This document shows, piece by piece, positions 1-10,931 of a stretch of 64,000 bases of DNA (position 1 is its first letter; every line of letters starts with the position of its first letter). The DNA comes from Rusavskia elegans (Eukaryota; Ascomycota; Lecanoromycetes; Teloschistales; Teloschistaceae): contig SAUG01000035.1 in assembly GCA_011316305.1 (NCBI GenBank), forward strand, positions 310,001 through 374,000, read 5' to 3'. The translations under genes and the position numbers were made by a program. The notes under the pieces were generated by a model. The model was not told the origin of the DNA. It saw nothing but the letters and a program-made list of their open reading frames with translations, and did no database searches.

Positions 1-1531
1 ACGACGACTCCAGCACCTTTCCCACCCTTGACTCTCCCTTTCCTCCACGGCTTCCTCTTCTCCCACTCCTCTTCCTCCCTCTCTTTCTTCTCCGCAGCCG
101 CCCTCCCCCCCTTGACCATATTCCCCTCCTTCTCCTCCGTGTCAATATGCCAGACCACATAATTCGGCAGGCCCCAAACCCCATAGCCCGCTCTCTTCGC
201 CATGGCTGCGAAGCCTTCCGTGTCGGCCTGGTTTTCGAAGGGGTAGCATGGGAAATTGATGCCGGAGCGGTGGACTTCGGCTTTGACTAGGATGTTGACA
301 CCGCCGATGCCGTCGAGGGGGACTTCTTTGTGGAGGTCGCGGAGGCGTTTTTTCTTGTTGTCGTGGGCCATCCAGTTTAGGTAGGTGCGGTGGGTGCGGT
401 ATTCTCTGTAGCCTAGAACTTGTCAGGCAAAGTTGGAAAGGCAAGATGTCGGCCCAGGAGCCTGAAGCGCTGCTGTTATGTATTTCCGAGGAGGGAGGTT
501 CGAATCTTGCTCATTGGAATGAAACCACATACCTTCTGCGAGGACGATGTTCTTGTCTAAGCGTGAACGAAGGCGACGACCTCTCCAGGATTCTTGCCAA
601 GAGTTGTAGTCATCTGGGATTGTAGTCAGCATTATTCCAGATTGTCGGAAGATAGTAGCTGACATCTGCCCTCGATCTCATCACCGTGCTTGCCGACACG
701 ATGGAACCAAATATCTAAGCGTAAGTTAGCCACAAGCAGCCACTAAATGATGATACTGGAATATACTTGGTACAATGACGTCTCTATCGTGGTCCATCAG
801 ATCCTCGATGACAGTCACGGGATTCTCCACAATATCGACATCCCTCCAATAGACCCACTTGTGCTCCGGCTTCAGCGCAGCATATAGCAGGTAATTCCGC
901 GATCGGCCAATTCCTTTCCGTCTGGGGCCCTGAGCCTCGAAGCTATGTCGGTATTCAACGGTTTGGGGAAGATTATCACCGAAGTCCTTTTCGATGACCA
1001 TGGCACTGCGATAGCGTGTGGGATTGCTAGCGGCTTGAAGACGCTTGAGATGGCTCTGCAGAACCTCAAGAGTGTCATCCTTAGAATCGCCCACCAGGAA
1101 GGCGAGGTCTATGGATTGGTGAGGATAATTCAATTCTTGAATGAGCTGGAAATAGGTTTCCAGATGTGAGGATGCATCCCGCAAAGGAGTGAGGATGAGG
1201 ACCCGGTCTCCGCCGTTGGTGAAGGAAGTGTTGTCGAGATCAAGATATTCTATCGTGGGAGACTCGACTATGAGAGGTTCATGTGGGTTGTGAAGGCCTG
1301 GTGGTAACTGGGAAAGGCCGGCCGGATCTTCGAATGATATAGATGAAGGTCTTGTAGAAGTAGCGCAAAGGAACCTGAAGATTGTTCAACAAATGGGTGT
1401 TTCTTGAGCGATTACCCAGTCACTCACCGATGCCATCCATTCGTCCAGCGCCACAGCAGCAGCACGATGAAGAAAAGGAGGATATAATATAGTCGTCGGC
1501 TAGGTATGTAGGACCGCCTGCGCGGCTGCAT
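1..1531 (-). CDS. anp1: Anp1-type alpha-1,6-mannosyltransferase subunit (3' end outside window)
   Basis: Golgi type II membrane glycosyltransferase of the Anp1/Mnn9/Van1 family, which builds the mannan backbone on N-glycans in the M-Pol complexes. I read the CDS as complement(join(<1..412,533..613,664..714,767..1374,1428..1531)), with GT-AG at every junction. The first exon gives a short basic N-terminus and one membrane anchor (LLFFIVLLLW). The lumenal domain has the family's DVD motif in YWRDVDIVENP, then VPNIWFHR, EGRYDYNSWQES, LDGIGGVNILVKAEVHRSG, FENQADTEGF and GLPNYVVWHID. The last motifs and the conserved HRSGINFPCY stretch fit Anp1 better than Mnn9. The charged C-terminus (EEKEGNMVKGG, then Lys/Glu-rich) runs off the window edge. 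No broken codons seen. Confidence 0.93.
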
Positions 1532-1905
1532 GGCTGTAGACGTTGGTGCTGCTAATATCGAGACATGATATCGAGTCTACAGACTTTATACAAACGGTCG
1601 TAACGATTTGGACACCCAGCTCTTTTGCAACAATCATGCGGGCGTTACACGCGTTATCGACATCTATACAGAAAGTGGATCAACTTCTAGAGCACATCCG
1701 GCTCACATCAGACACCATACGTGACCCGAGCCGGAGCTACTCGTCAATGACTTCACTTGGATAGAAAGCGTCATCGGATATAAGACACTGCACGGGTATC
1801 CGGCCTGATCGAGGAGGCAGCAGTTGTAGACTTGGCAGTGGCTTGGCGTCTCGGATAATCACCCTGCTAGTTAAACGCGACGCCGCCCTTAGTGGGCTTC
1901 TATTG
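1532..1905. other. anp1 upstream region
   Basis: About 370 bases of normal composition that should hold the anp1 promoter. I see no convincing ORF or TATA box. Composition changes abruptly to AT-rich DNA near 1905-1930, so the promoter sits directly against the RIP-affected block. Confidence 0.5.
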
Positions 1906-2966
1906 TTTCGAAACCTGGTGGTATTACAGTATTATATCTAAAAACTGCTTTTAGACGGTAATAATCAGATTAGAGTATATAAATTAATTTTCGTAATAAT
2001 TTATTAGTTTTATTTTTTTTTAAAACGATATTTAATTATATTCAGTAATAATAGAAACTTTTTTTATAAACGTTTTGAAAAATAAAATTATCTTCTATAA
2101 TATTAGACTGGCCGTCGGGTCGGGTTTCGAATCCGAATTAAAAAAACCGATCCGATTCGAATCGGTTCCGATTTTTCTAGATACCGATCCGATTTGATTC
2201 TAGATTGAATCCGAGTTCTCGGATTCGATCCGCTAAAACCGCTAAATCCTAATATAAAAGTATAACTTTAGTATTAAAATATAATTCTTTTTCAATATTA
2301 AAACAGATTAATTTAGTATATTTTTAATTTATTATTAATATAGTAATATATATAGATAATATATTTCTTTTAGACTATTACTTTTCGATCTATATAATTA
2401 ATTAAATAGTTTAATATTTCTTTTTATATCTTTATTTTTATTTTTTTCTATATTTTTATTATTATCTATTTCTATTTCCTTTTCTATATCTTTATTCCAA
2501 CTATTAAAATTAATATTTCTAGCTAAATTTTTATTATTTCTAAATTTAATATTATTCTATATAGAAAAGTATTTTTTTATTATCTAATTTTTTTTTTAAT
2601 TTTAACGATATTATTACTATTTTCATTTTTCTTTTTATAAAAAGATTTAATATATTTATTAATCGTATTTCCACTATATCTAAATTTTTTAGTAAATATA
2701 ATTTATTTTTTAAAGAGATTCTAGGGCTCTAGCGGACTAAAATTTTTAAAGATCGATATAATAGATTATTTATTATTAGATAAAATTAATAATTAAAATT
2801 ATTTATTTTATTAAAATTATTTTATTCGACCTATTAATAGCGATATTAGACTGGAAAAAGAATTAGAAATAGATATTTTTATATTAGATAGCTCTATTTA
2901 TACCCGATATAATATCCTAATATATTATTTTATTCTATTTCTATTTTTTTTATTTAATTTTTATTT

Positions 2967-3404
2967 TTTTTTTTTTTTATATGCGATTAATCATTCGGAT
3001 TTTTGATTTTAATCTTTTACGATTCTAACGCTAGAGGCGCTAAACCGATCAGATTACGTAATTATTTGGTATTCAAGTATTTTACCGAAAACTCGAATTA
3101 AAGACTCCCGAAAGAGCTAGATCTGGATTAAAACCCAGAGGGAAACCGTAATCTATTTAACCTTAATTAACTTAATTTCCTTCGATCGATCGGGCTAGGC
3201 CGGGACGATCTACTATCTAGTCTTCCTATATTTTAAACTCTGTAAAAATCGACTAGGGTCGATAGAAAAAACTTAAGTATTAGGGTTAGCCTTCGAGGGA
3301 TTCGAACCTACGACCCGTGGATTAAATCCGTTAATTCCGAAATAGAGTATTGGATCCGCTGGGCTTCCAGGTCACGCAGTATTGCCGCTGCGCCACCCAG
3401 GCCT
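2967..3404 (-). repeat. tRNA-derived SINE-like insertion
   Basis: Read on the minus strand it starts GGCCTGGG and carries a good polymerase III A box (TGGCGCAGCGG, 3395-3385) and a perfect B box (GGTTCGAATCC, 3308-3298). About 300 bases of unrelated body follow, then an A-rich tail (T-rich on the plus strand near 2957-2981). A possible ATTAAATA duplication flanks it. The stretch 3180-3410 keeps more GC than the surrounding hAT element, which suggests a later nested insertion. A and B boxes are about 90 bases apart, longer than in an intronless tRNA. The 3' limit is approximate. Confidence 0.45.
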
Positions 3405-4434
3405 TCTATTTAATAGTTATCGTTTTTTTCTATATTTTTTTATAAAAGTTTTAATATATAGATTATTTTTATAATATAATACTATATATAGGTTTGTATT
3501 TAATATAGTATATATTATTTTATTATATTACTATAGATTTTTTTCGATTTTATAATCTATTTCCTAATTTCTAATATTCTATTTTAATACAGCCTTTATT
3601 TCTATATCTATAGTTTTCTAGAATTCTATTCCTTTAAATTTTTTTAAGTATTTATATATTATAATATAGTCGGTATTCTTTTTTTTCTAGAAGTTATATT
3701 CGATATTAGACTATTTTTTACCGCGTATATAATTTACGATTAATTTAGATTTTATAAATAGTAGTTTTAATTTAGAAATAATAGATAGTATATTAAATAT
3801 TATTGTAGGATAATACAATTAATAGCTATAAAAATATCAAAAAACTCTATATATTATAGTGGTAGAATACGCTAGAAGTTTATTAAAGTATATAGATTTA
3901 TTTAAAACTTTAATCTTTTAGCTATAATATAGCCGACGATTATTTAAATTACTTTACTTTAATTTTATTTTTCTATATTTTAATAATTAACAACTATAAT
4001 AAAATAGTAATATACTATATACTATATTATATTATATTTTATTCAATTAATAATTTTTTATTTTTTTATATATTATAGTATAATATATAGTATATATAAA
4101 TCTAATTTAAAATAATATATTAAAATAATATAACCAATTATATAAAAACGCTAAAACTATTCTAGATAAAAAATTATTTCCGTCCTATAAAAATATAGCG
4201 AAAACTCGAGGAAATAAAATCGAAAAAAGTAAAAAAAAAAAAAAAAATTAAAAAATATAGTATTATAGTATCGATAATAATATAGAATAAAATATTTTAA
4301 AAAGTCTAGCTAATAATCTATCTAAAGAAATTTAAATAGAAATCTAAAACTATTATTTTTCGAGAAATCTATAGATATTAAAAAGGTTTTAAATCTTTTA
4401 TTTTATTACCAAAAGTGTCGATTCCGCTTAAAAT

Positions 4435-4930
4435 TAATTGAGCAGATCTGAACTGATATGCGAGTCTGATTCTATATCCTGCCTAGCGCGTTATAAATAC
4501 GCTTATAAGCAAGTCTTTTGTTTATAAGCAAGATTTTAGCTTATAAGCGCTTTGAACGAATTTTAAAATTTTTAAATTTTTTTTTTAAAAACTCTAAGTC
4601 TCTCTATCTAGTAGAGCTACTAGTATCTAATAAAATACTATACTAGTAAACTTATAACGTAGATTTTAAAATTTCTATATATAGAACGCTAGCGTTACTA
4701 GTTTCTAAACTAGAGGCTTTCCGTTATTAAACGGAAACTAACGGGCATTAAACTTTAAAAAATTTAATTTTATAATTCTAAATATAGATAAAATAGACGT
4801 TTTTAGAATAAATCTAAATTTTTCTATTTACTAAACAAGATAATTTTATTTAAACCGGTTTAAACCGGTTCAATCGACTTTGAACGCTTTTTTTATTTTA
4901 AAATACTATAAGCGGATTGTATATTTGCTG
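4435..4930. repeat. possible nested element with GCTTATAAGC motifs
   Basis: This part of the hAT-like block keeps CA/TG dinucleotides at 4440-4500 and has three copies of (G/T)(C/T)TTATAAGC between 4487 and 4551. The left side contains CCGCTTAAAATT; the right side near 4910-4920, read in reverse, contains CCGCTTATAG. These could be imperfect terminal inverted repeats of a small DNA element. No target duplication could be fixed. Confidence 0.25.
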
Positions 4931-5653
4931 ATATTCTAAAATATCTTTTACTAGATTATATTACGAAATTTGTATCGACGTCGCTACTAAATATATAACT
5001 AAAGAGATTAATAGAATATAAAATATAATATTAATAGCTCTATAAAATATAATAGAAAGATATATAATTATTTTTCTATTAAATAAATATATTATTTTAC
5101 TATAATATTATATAAATCCGACTGTACTTATTTTTCATAGATTATTAACTAGCTATAATCTAAATTAAATGTATTACCATTTCGTAAAAAGATTTCTAGT
5201 TTATTAAAAAATTAATATAAAATCTAAAAATATAGCCGAAAATATAATAATAGTTAGTTAATAATAAATTTGAAAAAATTAAAAGTTTTTAAAATAAGAT
5301 ATATAACTAATTTATATTATTTATAATTATTTTTATATTCGATTATCTAATATAATTATAAATAGGATTAAATTAGATTTCTATTAATTTCTATTTTATA
5401 ATCCGATCCGATTTTCGATTTTAATATTAGAAATCGACCTGAATCGTTTAGTAGATCGGATTAAACCGATTTACTAAAATTTAGATCGGATTTCCGAAAT
5501 ACCGAAAAAAACCCGTATCGAAATAGTCAGTTTATATAATACTAAAATCTATTTTCAATTTATTAACTATTAATTTTATTAAAATTTCATTTTTGATAGA
5601 AATTAATAGGAATTTTATTAACGTCGTAATAATTCAAATTTTAAATTCGATCG

Positions 5654-5813
5654 TAGTTTGGCCGTTTTATCGAGTTTCGAACCCGAATTCGTATCTCGAA
5701 TTCGATATTCTAACCGTATTAGAAAAAAGATTAACTTTAACTAATAATTTAGACGTATTAGCTACGTTTATCGCGAAATCGGATCGCTACTTTGGTTCGA
5801 AATAATCAATCTA
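5654..5813. mobile_element. 160 bp hAT MITE, copy 1
   Basis: Starts TAGTTTGGCC and ends AATCAATCTA (RIP-altered GGCCAGTCTA). Flanked by a perfect 8 bp duplication TTCGATCG at 5646-5653 and 5814-5821. The same 160 bp sequence in the same orientation occurs at 10772-10931, with differences mostly transitions. Its ends match those of the large hAT-like element at 2104-5534, so it may be a non-autonomous derivative of that family. Confidence 0.85.
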
Positions 5814-6125
5814 TTCGATCGATTAACGAAATTTTTACTAACAAATATTAATAGCGATAATTTATAATTACTTTAATATAATAAAATATTATTAAATAGT
5901 TAAAATATTTGAATTTATATTAGATATTTTTTGGATTTAATATTTAACGTTAAGTAAAAAGATATATTATTTGTAACGAAAGAACCGTATCTATAATAGA
6001 TCGTTATAAAATATTAAATCGTTTTATATAATATAAATTTTTATTTCGTTATTTTCTTTAAACGTTTCGAATTTTTAAAATATTATTAATTATAAACCGT
6101 AAATATATCGTATTCTTACCGTATT

Positions 6126-6860
6126 TCATCGACTGCAAAGCCCTCTAAGGGCCATACTAAATCTAAGAAAAGGCAAACGCCGCTAAGGAGGCAATTAGCG
6201 CTGTCGGCTGAGCAGCCTTGGCGCCACTAAGGTGTCGATCATCTTTCGGCGCTGAGAACCTCGGATGATTCAGGACTGTCCCCAGCATGCTTCTCAGCAC
6301 GTCGGAGCCAAAAGCTCAAAGCAATAGGGGTTATGATGCGAGTGCCGGAATCAGTTGTGAAGTCATTCGTTGCTGCGGCGAACGACGAAGATCTCATATT
6401 GGCATGACGACACAGGTTTCCCCGTCTGCGGTCTGCGTTGAATCGGCAAAGTCGGACGTTCTGGGGTTCGCCTGCAAGCCTACATGAAGCCAAGTCTACC
6501 TGAACACAATATGCGAAGTGATGAGGACGAAATTCCTAGGATCCATCAGGCTTTGGACATGTAGTGGTCAAACAGTCGTCGTTCCTTTTGGCTTTTGGCA
6601 GCATCAGATCCTTGAGTCAGCCTCAGCACGAGACTCGAAGCGATATATCCACCAATGCCGAATAAAGGATCAAGTGGTCCATGCCCATCGGTCGTCACTT
6701 TCCATTGGTGCGTTACGTAAGCCCATGCACCGCCTTCCCGTGCCTTTGGAGGCGCAGATGGCACGCATGCCGCAGGCAGATCCACAGCTATAATAGTGTT
6801 TCTCCGTCGCAGTCAGGGTCTTGTGTACTGAGGCGTTAAAAACCACTCGACCTGGGTAAC
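6126..6860. other. unassigned island edge with a short unrecognised minus-strand ORF
   Basis: Composition returns to normal at about 6126. The only candidate coding stretch is on the minus strand, 6785-6546 (about 79 codons), containing GGAWAYVTHQWKVTTDGHGP and LFGIGGYIASSLVL. It may be a 3' exon preceded by an acceptor TTATAG at 6791-6786. It has no ATG of its own, I do not recognise it and no upstream exon is evident. It may be a gene remnant. Confidence 0.25.
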
Positions 6861-6862
6861 AG

Positions 6863-8091
6863 ATTCAATACTTCCGGAGATAACTTGTTGCGAATCTACG
6901 TACTCGCTGGCCCTTACACCGCTGGCTCGCCCGTCTCAGGTACTGTATCTTTGCAGGGTGATGGTGTTCGTGCCCTCGAGGTCCAAACCATCAAGATAAC
7001 ATTCAGTGGTCGATGCAAGACCAGGATCACCAAATCCAGCTCCAACAATAACAGAACCCATCATCGGGGTCGTGTCACGCTGTTCCAGTATAAAAGCATC
7101 ATCTTCACTGGCCCATACTCTATGAACCCTTCCCACGAATGGCCATTTCACTTCATATTCCCAGAACGTTGCGAGTCATCCGGTCTGAATCAGCTCAAGA
7201 GCTCTTCCAAGGCATTCAATGAGGATAGGCACCAGCCTTTGCCAGGGTCTTTCGGTCATTCCACGGCCAATTTTGTCAAGGCTGATATGGAGGCTTTCGT
7301 GCGTTACGAATTAGAAGCGGCTCTGGTGGCACCCGCAGGCTCGCGAGGTGGCATTGAACGAACCCAGCTCCTGACGTTTAGAACCCAGAGGCATGAACCA
7401 AATCCGGACCCCAGAACGTTCTTTGGCAGTCGACAACACGAAGTGCAGTCCTTGTATCTGTCACCATAGTATCAGCATCGACATCCCACCTTCAAGGAAA
7501 GGTTCAAGGCGGGGATCAGTTGGGGCTCACTATGTACTCAAAGCCCTCTTGCCAACGGTCGGAGTCCTTGGTCGGCCAGTGCCGCTCTTGTTGGGCCTGA
7601 CTTATGATGAAGAGAAATCCACTAAAGCATCGGCACCATCCGTATTCCTTCGAAATGTTAAGGTCCAGCTAGTCTCAAGGACCACCGTTCGCTGTGTATC
7701 TGACAGTATCTGGAGCTCAGACAATGTTCATGAAAGTGATTACAGTTACGAAACCGTCGATGAACAAGATTTCGCGGATCGAAACATTGAAGTGACAGAT
7801 AGGTTAGATGTGGCCGAATTGATGGACTTGACGATAGGTGGGCGACGAGCGCCGCTGGTTCCGAGTTTCAAACCCTTCAATATTATCCGGACATACGTGT
7901 TCAGGGTGTATGTGACCACTGAGTGCGGCAAGAAGAAAGATCACCCAGTATTCAATTCCCCAGAGTTCGTTATCATGGCCAGCGACTACTCCCTGCCACG
8001 TCCGTTGCCATTCGCAACCGAGGTCCTTGTTCAGGCAGAGGAGGATGATACAGCTGTGCTCCCGAGCTATGAAGCTGCAATGAAGTCCTAA
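6863..8091 (+). CDS. arrestin-like protein (N-terminal exon unresolved)
   Basis: Arrestin-fold adaptor of the fungal arrestin-like (ART) type; such proteins commonly link membrane cargo to ubiquitin ligases. The readable part begins LLRIYVLAGPYTAGSPVSG and contains the N-lobe pattern GDGVRALEVQTIKITFSGRC and HEWPFHFIFPE, then a C-lobe-like stretch with RPVPLLLGL and FRVYVTTECG. No ATG begins this frame; an acceptor CAG at 6860-6862 suggests an unseen first exon. The frame changes near 7454. A 43 nt intron 7454-7496 (GTATCT...CAAG) removes an in-frame TAG and restores the frame, though it is very short. The alternative is a nonsense plus frameshift pair. The PSYEAAM near the C-terminus resembles a PY-type motif only loosely. 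Confidence 0.65.
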
Positions 8092-8642
8092 GAGAAAGAT
8101 TGTCTCGTGCCAACGCGTGGAACTGCAGCACTGAAAAAGATATCTGTGGTTGAATTTTCTATCGACCAATGGAGCACAACTTTGCTCCCTGAGGCTATGA
8201 GTCCTCACTCCTGCATGCCCGATGTGGCGGGGCTTCTTTCGTACATATTGACAGATCCTCGCCAACGGAAAGCACGCGCTTCCCTCCGAAAGCTGCAGTG
8301 CCCTCGCAAATATTGTCTGAATCAGCGCCCAACGCCATAATCAGGCATTCAACTTTAAGATCAATCGACGTATCGCCTCAATCTCCAAATTGGAAGGTGC
8401 TGATGTTGGATGATAGTTCTTACAAGCGCGAACAATCTAATATAACCACTAACCGTGTACTACCATGCACGATGCAAGGTGTTCCCCGATCTGTTTCTAC
8501 GAGATGTCGGTGCATCTACTCCTCGCACATCGTATCAGCAGTGCCTTGGCCTTCATACAGATACATGGGCATCTCTCGTTCCTTCTCTCGGCCCCCCATG
8601 AGAGGAGACCTCGGATAGTGAAATGCTGGGAATTTGCTTTGC
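8092..8642. other. intergenic region between convergent genes
   Basis: About 550 bases between the 3' ends of the arrestin-like gene and the ceramidase pseudogene. Short ORFs on both strands overlap each other and show no recognisable protein pattern. I see nothing else in it. Confidence 0.4.
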
Positions 8643-9776
8643 TTAGACTCTCTTTTTCTTTCCGGTATTATTACTCTGCCTATCAACGCGCTCCACAAGA
8701 GGCACAGAGGTGAAGAGCGTCGGCCATACTAGCTCCACTTGATCCTGCTGGCCGTCGAAACAATACCGCAGCCAGATACTCCACGTCAGGTTGAAGAATT
8801 GGGCGATTCCAGTGAAGATGTGCCTATAACGGAAGATCAGAAAGTATCTTGCGCAGCAATGAACAATAAGCCGCTCACCACCAGCCGTGGCCTTCCAGAA
8901 GGATTCCCCATGGCAAACCGACCGCTCGGCGTCACTGCTGAAGGGTAGGACAGAATGCATTGTCCAGGTTCCATATCAAGAAGCCAAGAGCGATGGATCC
9001 GAGACCAACTGGGATCATCTAGTACATTGTCTTGATTATATTGCGGTCGCGTTGGTCAACTCGGGCTTGCTCGGTAGCATTATTCGCATCGGCTCTACCG
9101 ACCTCGACGCGTCTTTTCGCTTGACGAGACGGCCGTAGGCTTGCTTCCATACCGTACAGACTTCTAGCAAAGACAATGACGGTAAGCAATGCGAACGCAT
9201 TCTGGTGAAATAACGGATCTTTGGTATGATAGTAGTAAGCAGTAATAAAAGCAGCGATGAAAACAGCCAAAGCAAAAACCAGCAGGGCGCCTTCTGCAGA
9301 GCGTTTATGGGAAAAAGTGGCGTAGAACATGACGCATGTTGTGTAGATCATGGAAAGCTCGTCCAGTAGCTGCATGCCATCTGCATGGCGTCAGTATCTC
9401 CCCGAAAGAACGGTGCTATCGATACATGCAACTCAGGCTCGAATGAAATAGGAAGCTTCCCACGCCAATGCCTAGGTAGCTGATAAAGCCAACTAGGAAC
9501 ACCGTGTCGTGACTGTTACGAATGCAGTTTGAGATCCCTTTGTACGCCAGATATACAAACGCCAGGTTCGTCAACGAATTCACAATCTCCGCAGAGTATA
9601 TTGTAGCGTAATAGTCCTAGAAGCTGTTCATCAGCTGCTGTGCTGTTGAGTCGCTGGTTCGTGGAACGTACTTCCTCGCACCAATTTATCGTCGAGGTGA
9701 CTGGACCCCAGAAGCCCTTTCTCGAGGGTGGATAGTCAAGCGATGGTAAGCGGAAGGCAGTCGGATACAGCGACAT
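8643..9776 (-). pseudogene. ypc1: alkaline ceramidase (Ypc1/Ydc1 family) with two in-frame stops
   Basis: Alkaline ceramidases are multi-pass ER/Golgi enzymes that hydrolyse ceramide to sphingoid base and fatty acid. Exons complement(8643..8823, 8879..9380, 9433..9616, 9672..9776) join in frame, about 323 codons, close to family size. Family motifs are clear: YPPSRKGFWGPVTSTINWCEE near the N-terminus, TIYSAEIVNSLTNLAF, MQLLDELSMIYTTCVMFYAT, then VGLPWGILLEGHGWW/HIFTG and IWLRYC...ELVWPTLF. The exon with the central and C-terminal motifs has TAG at 9021-9019 and TGA at 8934-8932. The TGA replaces a Trp usual in the family (LRKWRR-type), and both stops can arise by one C:G to T:A change. Three introns are 52-55 nt. 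The first donor of exon 2 (GTTGCA) is weak. I infer loss of function. Confidence 0.85.
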
Positions 9777-10030
9777 GGTAGCGTAGGATGGTGAATCAAA
9801 CTATAAGAAATTCCTAATGAATCTTTGTCTGGGGAAAACCGGAGAAGGGCAAGGGATAGCTCCACACCACGCGCTGAACACAATCCACACCACACGCGTG
9901 AAACTTTACCAAGTCCCTAGTGTCTCGCGTCCTACACGCGACCTTGGGATACCATTCCTAAGACTCCTTAGATATCTTGAGAATCTAAGTTTGCTGACTT
10001 ATATAAGTCGTGATAGTGGAGTTAAATAGT
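9777..10030. other. upstream region of the ceramidase relic
   Basis: About 250 bases of normal composition that then pass gradually into AT-rich block 2. No ORF or site is supported. Confidence 0.4.
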
Positions 10031-10181
10031 AGAAAAAGCGATTGGTAGGCTTAATATCACAGCGTATAAACTAATTCGATTGATTTGAATCGTTTAAATA
10101 TATAACGATATAAAATTAATTTTAAATAGTCAAATAGATACGCTAACGAAGATATAGATATATAAGGTAAATATATAATTC

Positions 10182-10253
10182 TTTCGCTATTAGAATTTAT
10201 TTAAAAGTTATACGCGGGATTCGATTCCGCGTAAATTCAATATAATAGCGAAA
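10182..10253. repeat. large palindrome with a T-arm-like core
   Basis: Outer arms TTTCGCTATTAGAATTTA (10182-10199) and its near reverse complement (10232-10253) enclose a GC-rich inner hairpin ACGCGG...CCGCGT (10212-10232) whose loop contains GATTCGATT. The core resembles a tRNA T-arm, but no complete tRNA is present. It may be the centre of a decayed foldback element. Confidence 0.5.
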
Positions 10254-10771
10254 TAGATACAACGAAACTATAGAAAAAAAAGATAGTTTCTAGAATTATA
10301 TATTATAATATATTATAGATTTTATTTAACGCGTCATATAAATTTATTCTTTGTTAATAAAAAGAAAAATAAAGAAAATTGGAATAAAATTCAAATTTCG
10401 AATTCCGTTAATCGAAAAAAAAAGTTTAATCTATTAGCGTCCGCCGTTTATTTACGTATTATTTTTACTTTCTTCCGTCTTCTTTTTTTCTCGTATCTTC
10501 GTCGTATCAAAAATAAATAGAAATAGAAAATCTACTATTATAAATCAATAATATATTATTATAAATACTATTTATTTTATTTAAATTCATTTTTTAAATT
10601 TTAATATTATATAGAGATTTTTTTAGATCGTCTACTATCTAGTTATTCGTCTTTTTGAAATATTATAGTTTAATAGGTTTTACGATATAAAAACCATCTA
10701 TATATATAAAATACAATATCTAATAGAATTTTAGTTTTTCTAAAATAGATTTTTTAGAAATTATATTTGAT

Positions 10772-10931
10772 TAGTCTGGCCGTTTTATCGGATTTCGAAC
10801 TCGGATCGAAGGAACCGATTCGAGTTTCTAATCGTATTAGGAAGGAAACTAACTTTAACTAGTAATTTTAACGCGTTAGCCACGTTTATCGCGAAGTCGA
10901 ATCGCTATTTTAAATCGAAGTGGCCAGTCTA
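10772..10931. mobile_element. 160 bp hAT MITE, copy 2
   Basis: Ends TAGTCTGGCC and GGCCAGTCTA are inverted repeats with one mismatch. An exact 8 bp duplication TATTTGAT lies at 10764-10771 and 10932-10939. Length and interior match the copy at 5654-5813. This copy keeps more of the unmutated sequence, including intact CTGGCC at both ends. Confidence 0.9.

Larger units (their letters stand above)
2104..5534. mobile_element. RIP-degraded hAT-like DNA transposon, about 3.4 kb
   Basis: The left end begins TAGACTGGCCGT. The right end read on the other strand begins TAAACTGACTAT, and all differences over these 12 bases are transitions. The element is flanked by an 8 bp target duplication: TATAATAT at 2096-2103 and TATAATAC at 5535-5542, one transition apart. 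An 8 bp duplication, short inverted ends containing CTGGCC and about 3.4 kb length fit the hAT superfamily. Subterminal regions are rich in CCGATCCGATT-like motifs on both sides. I could not read a transposase because of stop codons, so the superfamily call rests on ends and duplication only. Confidence 0.6.
1906..6125. repeat. AT-rich, RIP-affected block 1
   Basis: Composition switches sharply at both ends. Inside, CA and TG dinucleotides are rare while CG, CT and CC remain, the pattern left by RIP (CpA to TpA). No gene is readable. It contains a hAT-like element (2104-5534), a SINE-like insertion within that, and a 160 bp MITE (5654-5813). The flanks 1906-2095, 5543-5645 and 5822-6125 show nothing I can identify. 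Confidence 0.8.

Noticed and set aside
3410..4430. Possible CRISPR-like or satellite array in AT-rich DNA
   Set aside because: Repetition is only short A/T words created by RIP; no regular unit or spacing exists.
10205..10235. tRNA gene at the TTCGATTCC core of the palindrome
   Set aside because: Only a T-arm-like hairpin is present; D arm, anticodon arm and acceptor pairing are missing.
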